A stretch of DNA of 64,000 bases from Saccharina japonica (lineage: Eukaryota; Sar; Phaeophyceae; Laminariales; Laminariaceae): contig MEHQ01002381.1 in assembly GCA_008828725.1 (NCBI GenBank), positions 33,452 through 97,451 of the forward strand. The letters run 5' to 3'. The notes beneath the pieces are model-generated. The model had not been told where the DNA came from. It did no database searches and worked only from the letters and a program-made list of their open reading frames with translations. Positions within the stretch are counted from its first letter, which is position 1, and each line of letters opens with the position of its first letter. Both the position numbers and the translations under genes were made by a program. Below are positions 45,601-55,964 of the stretch, one piece after another.

Positions 45601-47732
45601 GATGCCTCCGCGCGGCACGTATTTCGTGCTACGCTGTTTTCCCCCCCCCCCCCCGCTCCGTCTCGAAAGGGATGCGTGGTCAACGGTCAAATGACTAAGG
45701 CAAGCAACAAATGAGTACGCCCCCCCCCCCCCTCTCGCACCAGTAGTAATAAGGATGTGCCAGTCATTTAAGCAACATCATAGATGCCTTATTCACGTTA
45801 AGAGTACAAACGGGGGGGGATTGTATGCACAGCCAAAGTGGTAAACACCAGGTTCAGCGAAGGCTGCCACCCCCATCCCGCCCCTTCTCTCCCGCAGCTA
45901 TATCACACCAGAGGCAAAGTACCAGGTACCTGGCTGGTACAGCAGAAAGTTCGTTTTCAATGGTATCAAGATACTCTGGTACAACGGAGGCGTACCACAT
46001 TGCTCAGGAATGGCAGTTGCCTGTCGTAAAACCCAATTATCTATTGGTAATTTACCGCTAGAACCGGGGGTGAGTGTGAACCATCCCTGGTGTGGTGGAT
46101 TCTTCGAAATCTCAGGGGGAATCCAATATTCATGAGTATTAAATTACCAGGGGATAAGGGACACAATAAGGTTACCGCGGGTTTTCCGTGTTATCTACCG
46201 CCGGAGTGTGTTACCGGACATTACGAATTACCGATATACCGGGAACTGCCAATCCCTGGTATTGCTTAAAGAAATGCTGGAAGTCTCACGCTTCCAAACG
46301 CGAGGACACGCGCAAGCATACCCTCGGGCACACGACCCACGGCAAACAAACTTGTCTGCTGACGGTCTATTATAGTTTGATCCGTCAAGGCCCTTTTTGA
46401 CTTAATATACTAGTTTTAGTGTACGCGCAGGGGTTCTTTGACGGCTGGCTGCCCGTCAAGACCTCTTTTGACTCAATATACAAGTTTTTAGTGTGGAATT
46501 TCCTTGACGGCTGTCCGTCACGGGGCAAGAGTGCGGTCAACCCACATATTTGACGCTAATGGCTGGCCCGGGGATTGTGATTAGCCCTCACAGGAAACCG
46601 GGGGCTGCTTTTACCACAGAGCTCGTACGTAAGGGCCCAGGACACAAATACTCGTAGTACAGAAAAATGAAGCTGTGCTCGCGGCTCCTGTGTGACTACG
46701 TACGTCGAGGTTGGTCGGCATGGGGTGGGGGGTGCCGTGTCGCTTGGACCAATTCGGCGTCGTGCAACTTGAGCTTGCACACGTATTATACCACGTGCCA
46801 GGTATATGATGCATTGCGTTGGAGTGAGATCGCGCTTCGGCGGAAACGAAACGAAGCTTGTCTTATCGCACTGCTTTACTATTTGTAGGACACATTATGG
46901 AACCTACAGTACGTGGAGGCTTGAGACCGGTATTGCCATTGTCAGTCGTTGCAAAGCTAAAAGCTGCGAAGCTTCCGTGTAACCGTTGGCAGGTGGCACC
47001 TGATGGGTCCCTGTCCCTGGCAAATCGTTTGTGCCTGAAATGATCGAACATGCTATGTACATACCTGGTATACAGGAACGCAGCAGCAGCAGGGGCAACA
47101 CTGGTACCTTCCAGCTGAACACGATGGTACTGCTACACACATCTACTGTACGAGTCTACAGACAACTGCACACGACACAACAACTGCTACCGTGTACGTG
47201 CCTGTTACTAACATGATCAGGTAGTCTACTCAATGCCCGGATACCCGGCGTACAACAACAGGGTTTGTTTGAAATGGACCAACACAACATATCATAGTCA
47301 CCGCACCGCGTCAGACCCTGCCGATTCCACAGCCTCAGATGCCAGCACCTCTCCAGACGACGACGGCGACGATGATGACGCCGACGAGCATCGTAGGCGG
47401 CTGACCCCGGCACCTCTCCTCTTGTATTGCACACGGCCAATGCCAGCATACAGCGACGGCCTGGTCGGACAGCAGTGCTGCAGGCCATCGTAACGGGGCG
47501 TGAGTCCGTTTGTCGGTACGCGTAGTCGTAGCCTTGGAGTTGAACCAGCTCCCCTTGGTTGTGTGCTGATGAGTCGACCGCGACGTCCTGCTGCTGCTGC
47601 TGGTGCACCCGGCGGAGGAGTCCAGCAGAAAGCCGAGGAACACCGTAAGGAAACAGCTGCAATGCATACTGCGGACCCTACGTAAATTACGCTGTGTGAG
47701 CGGCGCCATCGACCCACGTGGCTGCTGCACAT
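33404..47732 (-). CDS. SLC17/ANTR-type plastid anion:phosphate transporter (MFS), ten exons
   Basis: Ten exons, all phase 0, give 770 residues: 47307-47732, 44401-44895, 43588-43806, 41925-41996, 41120-41179, 39487-40008, 37836-37946, 35650-35844, 34996-35112, 33404-33499. Residues 1-40 form a signal segment ending CSSAF, an ASAFAP-like plastid cleavage motif, followed by an Arg/Ser-rich transit-like stretch. The transporter core starts near residue 262 with LDRVAMSVAIVPM and KGLISSVFSWGY, both typical of SLC17 sodium- or proton-coupled phosphate and organic anion carriers. Later landmarks are WVPLEQRSGW, HNWGLYVMLAWLPTYFNQ and GVIYGMTSACAAVVGSIGTY. The central loop (about residues 452-550) is low-complexity. 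Land-plant ANTR relatives sit in plastid membranes and move phosphate or ascorbate, so the substrate here is inferred. One intron uses a GC donor. The start lies 280 bp from a divergent gene. Confidence 0.87.
33758..33867 (+). mobile_element. TA-flanked MITE, family T
   Basis: A 110-base copy, flanked by TA, nearly the same as 9755-9868. It lies downstream of the start of the last SLC17 intron. Confidence 0.87.
34300..34580 (-). repeat. Dispersed repeat family A, long copy
   Basis: Closely similar to 3085-3420 over its full length, ending in GATGCCCCCCC. It lies in the last SLC17 intron. Confidence 0.82.
34996..35112 (-). CDS. SLC17 exon 9
   Basis: It encodes 39 residues, DTGVIYGMTSACAAVVGSIG through TGVVLDTTDSWATVFQ. 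This is one of the best conserved SLC17 stretches (helix 11 with GxYLTGxxLD). The acceptor is GCGCTCAG and the donor CAG|GTTAGA. Confidence 0.9.
35280..35505 (-). repeat. Two tandem family A copies
   Basis: Two copies in direct orientation (35280-35375 and 35383-35505), both containing TGCTCCGTCCCGGCATTGTA. The second ends in a long C tract. They lie in SLC17 intron 8-9. Confidence 0.82.
35650..35844 (-). CDS. SLC17 exon 8
   Basis: It encodes 65 residues starting GTLSVRSVRKLFQTIALVGP and ending SSVQDLRSK. It matches the TxVRKxxQTIGFxGPA region and helices 9 and 10. The acceptor is CTCCCAG and the donor AAG|GTGACT. Confidence 0.87.
36751..37173. mobile_element. MITE of the GCGTGCTACGATAGAG family, rearranged
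   Basis: Ends are worn (GCGTGCTATC and TATATAGCATGC). Inside, a segment with CATCTCGG, GAGCACTTTTATTT and a 33-base word before the right end are each present twice. In SLC17 intron 7-8. Confidence 0.65.
37465..37716 (+). mobile_element. Compound MITE, family T
   Basis: Two overlapping copies of the core (ACACAAAAACCTGTATATTC and ACACAAAAACCTGTACATTC) inside one pair of ends, as if one copy recombined with or inserted into another. Confidence 0.75.
37836..37946 (-). CDS. SLC17 exon 7
   Basis: It encodes 37 residues, EFNLTLGQSSGASVIPWVAG to ADALVKK, aligning to helix 8 and the following loop of SLC17 proteins. The acceptor is TTTTGCAG and the donor AAG|GTAGGA. Confidence 0.87.
38381..38494 (-). 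mobile_element. TA-flanked MITE, family T
   Basis: Ends TTACGGTGGACCAGAGTAAA and ATTAGCCCACCCCGTAA, flanked by TA. In SLC17 intron 6-7. Confidence 0.85.
39487..40008 (-). CDS. SLC17 exon 6: central loop and helix 7, GC donor
   Basis: It encodes 174 residues. It starts GVFFSYGALGLLWLVLWLP (helix 6), then a Gln/Ser/Gly/Glu-rich central loop of about 100 residues, then WKEYATNGQIWSIASAHMSH and LAWLPTYFNQ (helix 7). The reading frame needs the donor at CAG|GCGAGG, a GC rather than GT donor. The alternative is a missed small exon, but the next exon joins in phase and in register with the family. Confidence 0.83.
41120..41179 (-). CDS. SLC17 exon 5 (20 residues)
   Basis: This tiny 60-base exon encodes IGTVLAYLASPAIIEAWNWE. 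It fits between the WVPLEQRS loop and the next helix exactly as in the family. The acceptor is ATTGAAG and the donor GAG|GTGAGA. It is too short to be found by ORF length. Confidence 0.85.
41768..41930. repeat. CCCAT pentanucleotide array
   Basis: About 160 bases of CCCAT repeats that begin at the donor of SLC17 exon 4. On the coding strand the donor itself, GTGGGATGGG, blends into the repeat. Confidence 0.95.
41925..41996 (-). CDS. SLC17 exon 4
   Basis: It encodes 24 residues, AIVSEWVPLEQRSGWLSLII to SGLQ, matching the SLC17 cytoplasmic loop motif WxPxxERS. The acceptor is TTGGGCAG and the donor CAG|GTGGGA. The donor merges into a CCCAT microsatellite. Confidence 0.85.
42950..43110. repeat. 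Spaced AAAAGGGGGA repeats
   Basis: Five copies of A(3-5)GGGGGAYA at intervals of about 33-40 bases, plus related copies at 42388 and, inverted, 43260-43280. In SLC17 intron 3-4. One ambiguous base lies at 42915. Confidence 0.7.
43588..43806 (-). CDS. SLC17 exon 3
   Basis: It encodes 73 residues, ISSVFSWGYMASMVPSSVLI through GVGEAVTMPSIQ, covering helices 2 to 4 of the N-terminal bundle. The acceptor is CTGAAG and the donor CAG|GTGATA. Confidence 0.9.
44401..44895 (-). CDS. SLC17 exon 2: linker and first membrane helix
   Basis: It encodes 165 residues. The first 118 or so are hydrophilic and partly Gly/Gln-rich, including DECFLALDGAEYCVED. The end carries helix 1 and the LDRVAMSVAIVPM signature. 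The acceptor AAAACAG follows an in-frame stop just upstream, so an upstream exon is needed. The donor is CTG|GTGAGT. Confidence 0.85.
45410..45490. repeat. CCCA/CCGA tetranucleotide array
   Basis: ACCCACCCACTCACCCAC-type repeat in the large SLC17 intron 1 (44896-47306). The rest of that intron holds family B copies at 44967 and 45652, G and C tracts, and a duplicated 75-base segment at 46385-46540 with CCGTCAAG and TTTTGACTNAATATAC. Confidence 0.85.
47307..47732 (-). CDS. SLC17 exon 1: plastid-targeting leader
   Basis: It encodes 142 residues from ATG 47732. A basic region (GRWRRSH) is followed by the hydrophobic VIYVGSAVCIAAVSL and then RCSSAF, an ochrophyte-type signal cleavage site with Phe. 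The remainder is Arg/Ser/Pro-rich, as in transit peptides. The donor GCG|GTGCGG at 47306 keeps phase 0 to the next exon. Its assignment to this gene rests on phase and leader type. Confidence 0.68.
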
Positions 47733-48011
47733 GGCTCTCTGTGTCGCGTGGTCGCTTGCCACACACAGCAGCAGCGCCCTCGTGAATCACAGATGCATGC
47801 TGAGTGTATTCTCGCGGGGGGATTATTTGGTGCATGTTCTCGGTACATACCCGCCTCATGGGTATGTAGGAAACCCAACATTTCGTTCATGATTCCGCCT
47901 TCCTGTTCTATACAGATCCTGCTTCGAGGCAGGAACGCGGGCGCGCGCGGGGAGCAGCCGCGCTTCTTCCAACCTTTCCGAGGCCGAGGGTAACCCACCC
48001 TCGTGCTACCG
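47733..48011. promoter_or_regulatory. Probable bidirectional promoter
   Basis: These 279 bases separate the divergent start codons of the SLC17 carrier and the amine oxidase, so both promoters and both 5' leaders must fit here unless upstream non-coding exons exist. The segment lacks the microsatellites found elsewhere. It has a GC-rich block near 47935-47960 and no clear TATA box. The assignment is by position only. Confidence 0.45.
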
Positions 48012-48306
48012 ATGGACGTGACCACGGACACCGAACCACTTGAATCCAGTGCCATGAAAGCGGTGGACTCTGATGCGGTCGTAGCTGGGCCGACAGGCCC
48101 AAGCCCCGAGGAAGCGACATCTTTCAAACAGGACGAAGCAGCAGCCGACCATGTTGCGAGCCCTACTCCCGCGCTCGAAGGCGGGGCCTCAGTTTCCCAG
48201 GGAGGTGCGGAGGTGGGCATGCAAGGATCACCCACGAGTTGCGCGGAGAAGTCGACGGGTGCTATGGAAACCGATTCTGGGACGTTGAATCGTCCTTGCT
48301 CGGCAG
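48012..48306 (+). CDS. Amine oxidase exon 1
   Basis: It encodes 98 acidic, Ser/Thr/Pro-rich residues from ATG 48012 (MDVTTDTEPLESSAMKAVDS). The proposed donor GCAG|GCAAGT is a GC donor with otherwise ideal consensus. It ends in phase 1, which fits the phase needed by the exon at 51778. The join over 3.5 kb is inferred from phase alone. Confidence 0.5.
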
Positions 48307-51300
48307 GCAAGTTGTCGCGGTTGTAGGGTGTACCTGGTAGTGTGTAGTGTGCTTCCTATGAAGAGCCTTTGCAGGTGTTGTTGTGTAGCATCGATGTTCT
48401 GGTCATGGTGGGTGTCCTTCGGCAAATGGCACCGACTTGTGCTTAACCATGTAACCCCTCCCCCCTCCCTCCTCTGCTACCTGAACCCGCACGCTGTGGT
48501 GTTCATTGACGGTTGGCTTGGTCTCGTCGGAGTACCGCCGATGCGGCAGACTGAGTTGGCCAGCTCGGCCCGCGGGATGTTGCGCACAAAGTTTGAGACT
48601 TTCGATTTTCGGTGTTCGCCAGATTTCAAATTTGTTGCGTGTCGTACTCTGTACTCTGTACGTACTCGTAGGGTACGTACGTAGCCTCGGCACTCAGCAC
48701 TCACTTCATCATTGATCATTTCCAACGGGAAATACTAAGAGTACTGCTGTCGAGAGAACATACCACAACAGCAGTATCGGCAAACACGGAGCACGGAGCA
48801 GCCCGGGGTGTGCCCGAAGTGCAATGCAGGGGGAGGGAGGCGTATAACACGTGCACAGCGTGATGGCACTTGTTTCTGCCGCACGATCAATACGAGGACA
48901 GTTGGTAGGAGATGTAAATACAAGACCGAAAAACCTCCGTCTTCCTGGTACTCGTACTCGTATATACGAGTACGGTAGGTCGCAGTACGTACCAAGTACC
49001 AGATACCAGTACGAGTGAGTACCTGACTCTGGTATCAGGTACACTCTTACATGTACCACCCACAGCCTAGCTCCCAGCCTAGCCAGGCAAGGCCAGGTAT
49101 GCATGTCCACCAGGGTCAAAAAGTGGGGCTGGGTACTTGGCTGGCGCAACTACTCGTAGTAGTACGTACGTGCCTTGTTGAATACTGCTGCAGAAATCAG
49201 CAGCCAGTATACTGGATTTTATCAGTATACTGCTACATATTGCGACGAAGCCGCAACCTGGCGGCGAAGAGCCATCGCCCTCGACGGCTGGTGTAGGGGT
49301 CCCCCTTCGATTTTGCTTCCACTTCATTTCCCATCACAGCAGTCCGAGGCAAATAAGGGTCGGAGTTGGTGGCGGGAGTGAGCAAAGTCCTCTCCGGCTC
49401 TCCTCCCCTGTCTCGTTTGTTCAGTTATTTAGTTGTGAGGTCTTCCATTCTATGCATGGCGTCAAGTGGGACGTGCGTAAGTTTCTATACTTCGTAAGTT
49501 TCATTATACTTCTGTCCAACTATACTGCTGTTGCCGCCAGCCAGTGTAAGTATACTGGCAGTATATACTGCACCAGTACCCGGCAGTATGTAAAAAAAAT
49601 AGTCAACTCTGTGATCCCGTCCATCGCGGTATATTCGTAGGCTATATATCTACTGTGTAGTCCAGCAGAGGGTCGATAACCTGGCACGTGATCCTTCCCC
49701 CTGCCACGCTCCCCCTGCCACTGCCATTTTTAACCCATTCAGAACTGAAAAACATGTCCCACACTAATTCCAAGTACTTTGTCCCCAAATTCGTTGGACC
49801 AGTTATTAACCCATTCAGAACTGAAAAACGTATCCCACACTAATTCCAAGTAGTTTGTCCCCCAAAACGGGGGACCGGTTCTTAAAGGGTTAATTGTTAA
49901 AGAAGCGTAAAACATGGTTCGTATTTATGACCAGTATATTCTCTCGGCTGCCCTTGTGACTTTACCCGGTAAGTATCATAGGTATTAATAGTACCAGGGA
50001 AACTGATGCCGCTCAAGCAGCGCCTCGCGGGTAAATGGTTGTGGTTTATGGTTCGTTGGTGGTTGATGGCTGGCCACTGGCCACAAGCAAGAGCGATAAG
50101 GTGGCACCTACGTAGTCAGCGGTCTTGCTGTTTAATAGTTTTGGAGGCAAATGCGTTTTTTTTTTTTTTTTTTTTGCGGGGCAATAGGGGATCTGCATGC
50201 AACTGCTGTACCATACAAAAATGCGTACGGTATTATTTAGATATGCTGCGGTTTGACCGCCGGGAATGACGGTCCCTGCACCGGTATATCTGTGACACTA
50301 CGAACGGACACGACGTCCATATAGTAGCTGCTGTGCTGTTCGTTCGTTGAACGGAAGTAGAGGCGCTAGGCTCGCGGCCATACCCCCACGCAGCTGATTT
50401 TCCTGGTAATGTGTCGCGTTATATACCAGGTATTTCTTCATGCCGGTATGCCAGTACTCGTTGCGTTTCATCTGGGTTACCTCGATTCATTTTTTGACGA
50501 TATAAGCCTCTGCCACCACGTAACCTGTACTGTTATCTCTCTAGGATGAAGAATCAGGATGGACAGCAGAGCATATGTTGAGGTCGTTGGGTAGAAAACA
50601 TAAAAATACAAATCGGTATATTTGGAAGACCGCACACGCATCTCGTACACACGGCAGTACTCGCTTTGAGTCCTGGTGTTTCTGCCCCTCAACAGGAAGC
50701 GGCGGGGCAATATCTCACCTGTATCCACAAATGAGCTGCTCACTCAGTGTCTGTTTTTGGCGGGTATTCATGAACTCTCCCGAGCGTGACTCAGCTCCCA
50801 TCAAAATTGACTCATCTCCCATCAAAGCCGTCCTTGTCTCCCATCGAAATCGACTTACCTCCCATCAAAATCTGAAACCAATCGACTTCTCTCCCATCAA
50901 AATTCTCCGTGGCATTTGACTTGCGCGACAGGCTACAGGTAACGCCGAAATTACGAAAATGATAAGAAACTGTACGTAAAGTGAAGTATTCAAACCTCGG
51001 GGAGTACCGCAGGAAACCGAACCAAAATCACCCCCTGATATTTAAAAGTTGGCCCTGTTGACGCTTACGAGTACCAGGTATGTATTCCAGAGGGCCAGGG
51101 AGATTACCGGCCTATAGCATTCACGAAGCATGCATGAGTACATCAGGCAGCCTTCAAAGCTCAGCACCGACCAATGTTTGACCGAACTCATAGCTGATGC
51201 ACTGCAAACTGCTCATTCAGTTAAAATAAAACACTGCTGTCTGGGCTGGAGGGCGGGGCGGGGCCGGGGGTAGGTGGTGAAAAGAAGGGGCATTGGATCA

Positions 51301-53083
51301 ATGTTGCAGCATCCTCAACCTCCAATCTTCAAAGGTTCGCTCACCAATTTTATGTGTTGTTCTTTTTGTGTAGCGTCCAGTTTCCTTTACGTTCTTACTC
51401 CTCTACCTGCTGCAGTCGGTCTGCCAAGGACATCGTTCACGGCTGTGTCACTGCTCTTCTGTCCTGTCCTGTCCTGTCCTTTCACTGCTATCTGCTTCCA
51501 GCCGTTTAACTGTGTGTTCTGTGCTGTGCCCTCTCGTCAACAGTCTCGGCTACCACACGACACGACACGACACGCGACGGACTTGGCTACCGGCTACTCC
51601 TACGTTCCTACTGCATCTCATTCGTCCGATCTCACTACGAACACCCCTACCTACCGTTTTTTATTTACGGTAGACGACAGAAATTCGGTGGCCCGCCAAC
51701 AACCCCCCTGCCCCGCTTGATCTAAATTTCATTTATCTCACTCCGAACACCCCACACTTGCTTGTTCCGCCTAACAGCAGCAGGAGGAGAAGGCGCAGTA
51801 GGAGGAGGAGGAGCAGGGGTAGGACAAGCAACAGAAACGGTGGTTGGACGAGCAGGAGCAGCAGCAGCGACGGTGGCAGGGGTAGGAGCACCAGGAGCAG
51901 CGGCAGCAGCAGCAGCAGCAGCAGCAGCGGTGGTGGCAGGAGCGGTAGCAAGGTCAACAGCAGTAGGGCCACCAGCACCAGCACCTACAGCGAAAGGAGC
52001 AGGAGAAGCAGCAGTACCACCATCGCCAGCGGTATCTGGGGCGCCAGCACCAGTACTAGCAGCACCAGCGGCACCAGCAACGACGGAAATAGGAGCAGCA
52101 GCGGTTGCGGGAGCGGGAGGAACAGCAAGAGCCGCAGCGGTAGCGCCAGCAGTACCACCAGCACCGGCAGCACCAGCACTACCAGTACCAGCGCTAGCAC
52201 CAGCTCCAGCCGAAGCGGTAGCAAGTTCAGAAGCGCCACCACCATCAGCGCCACAACCAGCAGGAGAAGAAACCGCAGCAGTAGCATCAGCACCAGCGAT
52301 AGCAGCACCGGCACCAGCAGCCCCAGTGGTAGCACCACCAGTAGCACCACCACCAGTAGCAGCAGTAGCAGCGGCGACACCAGCTCCTGCTACTGCTGCT
52401 GCTGCTGCTGCTCCTGCCCCTGCTGCTGCTGCTGCTTCTCCTTCTCCTGCTGCCGCTGTTCCTCCTCCTGCCGCTGCTCCTCCTGCTGCCGCTGCTGCTG
52501 CTGCTGCTGCCCTTGTCGTTCCGACGCCGGCTACCGCGGTGGAAGCGGCGATGCTTGGCGGCGACAAGGTGGTAGCGACCGGACCCATTGACGCCGCTGG
52601 CGTCATCGGCGTTGGCGTTGATGTTAGCGGTGTTGGCGTCGTTGGCCTCAAGCAAGCTGCGGGTGTCAACGGACGAGGGGGGGCGGCGACCGCGGCGGCG
52701 GCGGCGGCGGGCGGAGGCGGGGCCGAGCAAGCCTCAGAAAAAAAAGGCAACGGGGGAGGGGAGGACGCGGGAAGCCTCGCGTTACCGGCGGTGCCGTCCC
52801 CTTCGTCCTCCTCTCGGCCGGCTCTCGCGGTGCAGGAGGGGAGGGTGGGGGTGAGTGGAGATGAGGGTGGAGGTGGAGGTGGACGTTTGGACTCGAGGAG
52901 TGGCGGCGTGGCGGACGGTAACACCAACAATGCCAACAATATCAACGTTGATTCCGACGCTGACACCGACACAAACACCAACACCGGCACCGGCACCAAC
53001 ACGGACGCCAACACTGGCCCCAACACCGACACAAACGCCGACGCCAACACCAACACCCACATCAGCGTCGTTACCGCCGCCGT

Positions 53084-53115
<32 letters not shown>

Positions 53116-55585
53116 GCGCGAATGACAACGGTGATCGCTTGGCCGGCGCCGACAGGAGCAACGCTAGGAATGCGCCGCCGTCACGGCCGCTGCAGACGCC
53201 GCCGCCGCCGCCGCCGTCAAAAGGGGACGGGCCTGCAGGAGGACAGCACGCGCATAGCCCCCCCCCACCGCCGCCGCCACAATCAGCGGGAAGCAGCAGC
53301 ACCACAAACACCGCCGCCACCACAAACACCACTACTACCAACACCAACAACAACAGCACCAACACAGGCGGCGGCGCTGGCGGCAGCGGCAGCAGCGTGG
53401 CGCAGCCCCTCCTCGCCGACCCGAAAACGCCAGTAGTCGAGGCGCAAAACCAGCCGAGACCGCTCGCCCTCCACACCCCTGCCGTCAGCCCGGTCGTGGC
53501 CGGTCAGCTTCTGCATCAACCCGCCGCTGCTGTCACCGCCGCCGCTACCGCCGCCGCCGCCGCCGCCGCCACCACCACCGCCACTACCGTCACCACCACC
53601 GCCGAGAGTGGGCGGGGGCGAGGCTCGGGGCGCGGCAGGGGTAGAGGCAGAGGGAGAGGCAGGGGCCGAGGGAGGAGAGGTAGGGGGGGCAGGGGTTTGG
53701 TGGCGGAAGCGGCGGCGTTTTTAGGGGTGGGGGCCAACGAGCTGTCCCGAGTGAACTCGTCAAGCGACGAGGAAGGGGGTGGCAAGGCGGGGGCGAGGGG
53801 GGGCGGGGGCGGCAAGCGGAGGAGGACGAACGTGGTCATGAGCGGAGCGAGTGTGGCCTCGGGCAGCGTGCAGATGGGCTTCGAAGGCGGGTGCTACGTC
53901 GCGGCGCAGGTCAGTCACGTCGCCATTAATGAAACCGCGATAAGTCGCCCTTACGCTGGTCGTCAGCAGTATTTTCTGGCCGTTAGACCTTCACAGACTG
54001 GGCGTTAGACTTTCGCACACTGGTCGTTAGACGTTCACATCCTGGTCGTGTTTTTCGCGGGCTGGTCGTTAGATTTCCGTGTGTTGGGTTGTTAGCTTTT
54101 CGCGCGAATCCCTCTGCTGTTGGTGAGTGTTATCAAGCGTGCAGCCTGAAATTCACCAAGCGACGAATGGAAACGACGTGAGAGTTGCACAGTATGCATG
54201 CATATTTACAAAGCTACAACCCATTCACCGGAGGACAAGAAAAAAAAAAAAAAAAAAAAAAACGAAGAACTCACCTTGCCCCTTTTTGCTTGTCCTTCGC
54301 ACCGTTGCTGCCCGTTAGCTGTCCACGGGGAGATGACGCCCTGGACGCCCCGGACGCACCACGTCACAGGAAACAGGCAGGACGGCACGTTTTCGGACTT
54401 CAGCCTCACCACCCCCCCCCCCCCCCCCCCTGCGCAACTGTTTCCGTTTTTCTCGACGGTTAGATCCACAACAGCGGTACCTCGGGGTGATGCGACGCGG
54501 ATGAGGTTGCCCAGGGGCGGTGGCGGCGGGCGGCGGTTGACCCAGCGGCGCAGTGCAAGCAATTATGGTGAGGGTATCCGCCGCACGGGAGCTATGGTAC
54601 CCCCCCCCCCACCCCACCCCTCGTGCCCCGTCTCTGAAAGGGTGCGTGGTCAATGGTCAAATGACTAAGGCAAGAAACAAATGAGTACGCCCCCCCCCCC
54701 CCCCCACACCTCGCCAACCCTCACCCCTCCCCAACCCCCCACCCTTCCCACCACCCTACCCCGCCCCCTATACCCATCCCTTCCCGACCCCTACCCTTGT
54801 GAAACCCCTTGCCCATCTACACCCCCCAACCCCCGGATATGTCGCGCGAGGCGGCAGTTTCGGCCTGTGACAGACGACCGCGGAGACTTAATAGTTTCAA
54901 GTGTGGGAAGTTCTAAAGGTGTGACTGACAACGCCCCAAAATATCGCCTTCTGACATGTTTTTTCGCCCTCCTCCTCCCCTACCCTCGTCTGTTTTATTT
55001 TAGTCGGGGCTCTCCTTCAGTATGGCATGCCTTTCCCCCCCCCTCCTCCCTTCTCACCTCCCCTCCCCTCCCCCTCCCGTCCTACCTTCCGTCATGCCTC
55101 TGCCTTTGCCACTTTCCGCGGTGTTTTCTGTGCTCCAAAGGCTAAAAACCCGACTCTTCTAGACTTGCTGCTCCTCAAGCAGCTCGGCGGTAGCATGCCG
55201 GCGTTCGATCCGGTGAACTTGAACATCCGTCCCAGCCCGCCGGCTTCCTCGCTGCCGTCTCTGCAGCAGCAGCAGCAGGAGCAGGAGCAGCAGCAAAAGC
55301 TGCAGCAACAGCAGCAGCAACAGCAGCAGCAACAGCAGCAGCAGCAGTTGCAGTTGCAGCTGCAGCAGCAGCAACAGCTGCAGCTGCAGCTGCACCACCA
55401 GCAGCTGCAGCTACAGCATGTGCGGCAGCTGGAGCAGCGGCAGCTGCTGCAGCAGCAGCGACTGCAGTACGTCGACGGATGCCAGGAGAGGGCACTGGCT
55501 TCGCCCCCCCCACCTTTCTCGCCCGCGAACGCGGCCGCCAGTTTGGACCCGTTCCACCAACAGGAAACCTGGAATCGGCAGCGAC

Positions 55586-55624
<39 letters not shown>

Positions 55625-55886
55625 TGCAGCAGCAGCGGAAACAGCAGGAGCAGCAGCTGCAGCAGCAGGAGCAGCAGCGAAAGATGCAGGAGCGGCAGCG
55701 TCAGCAGCAGCACCAGCAGCAGCAGTACCAGCAGCTTCAGAAGCGAGAGCAGCAGCGGAAGATGCAAGAGCAGCAGCACCAGCTGCACCAGCTGCAGCAG
55801 CTGCAGCAGCAGCAGCTCCAGCAGCAGGTGCAGCAGCAGCAGCTCCAGCAGCAGGCGCAGCAGCAGCAGCAGCTTCAGCAGCAGGT

Positions 55887-55918
<32 letters not shown>

Positions 55919-55929
55919 TTCAGCAAAAG

Positions 55930-55964
<35 letters not shown>

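Noticed and set aside
45193-45683. Minus frames with MAPRARAESEQDRF and NTCRAEASLRRVGG, considered as SLC17 N-terminal exons
   Set aside because: Donor phases do not fit the next exon, while the leader exon at 47307-47732 fits in phase and has a plastid signal.
51722-53476. 584-codon minus frame opposite amine oxidase exon 2
   Set aside because: Mirror of GC-rich repeated codons on the plus strand; it has no motif and no splice context, whereas the plus frame joins the oxidase in phase.
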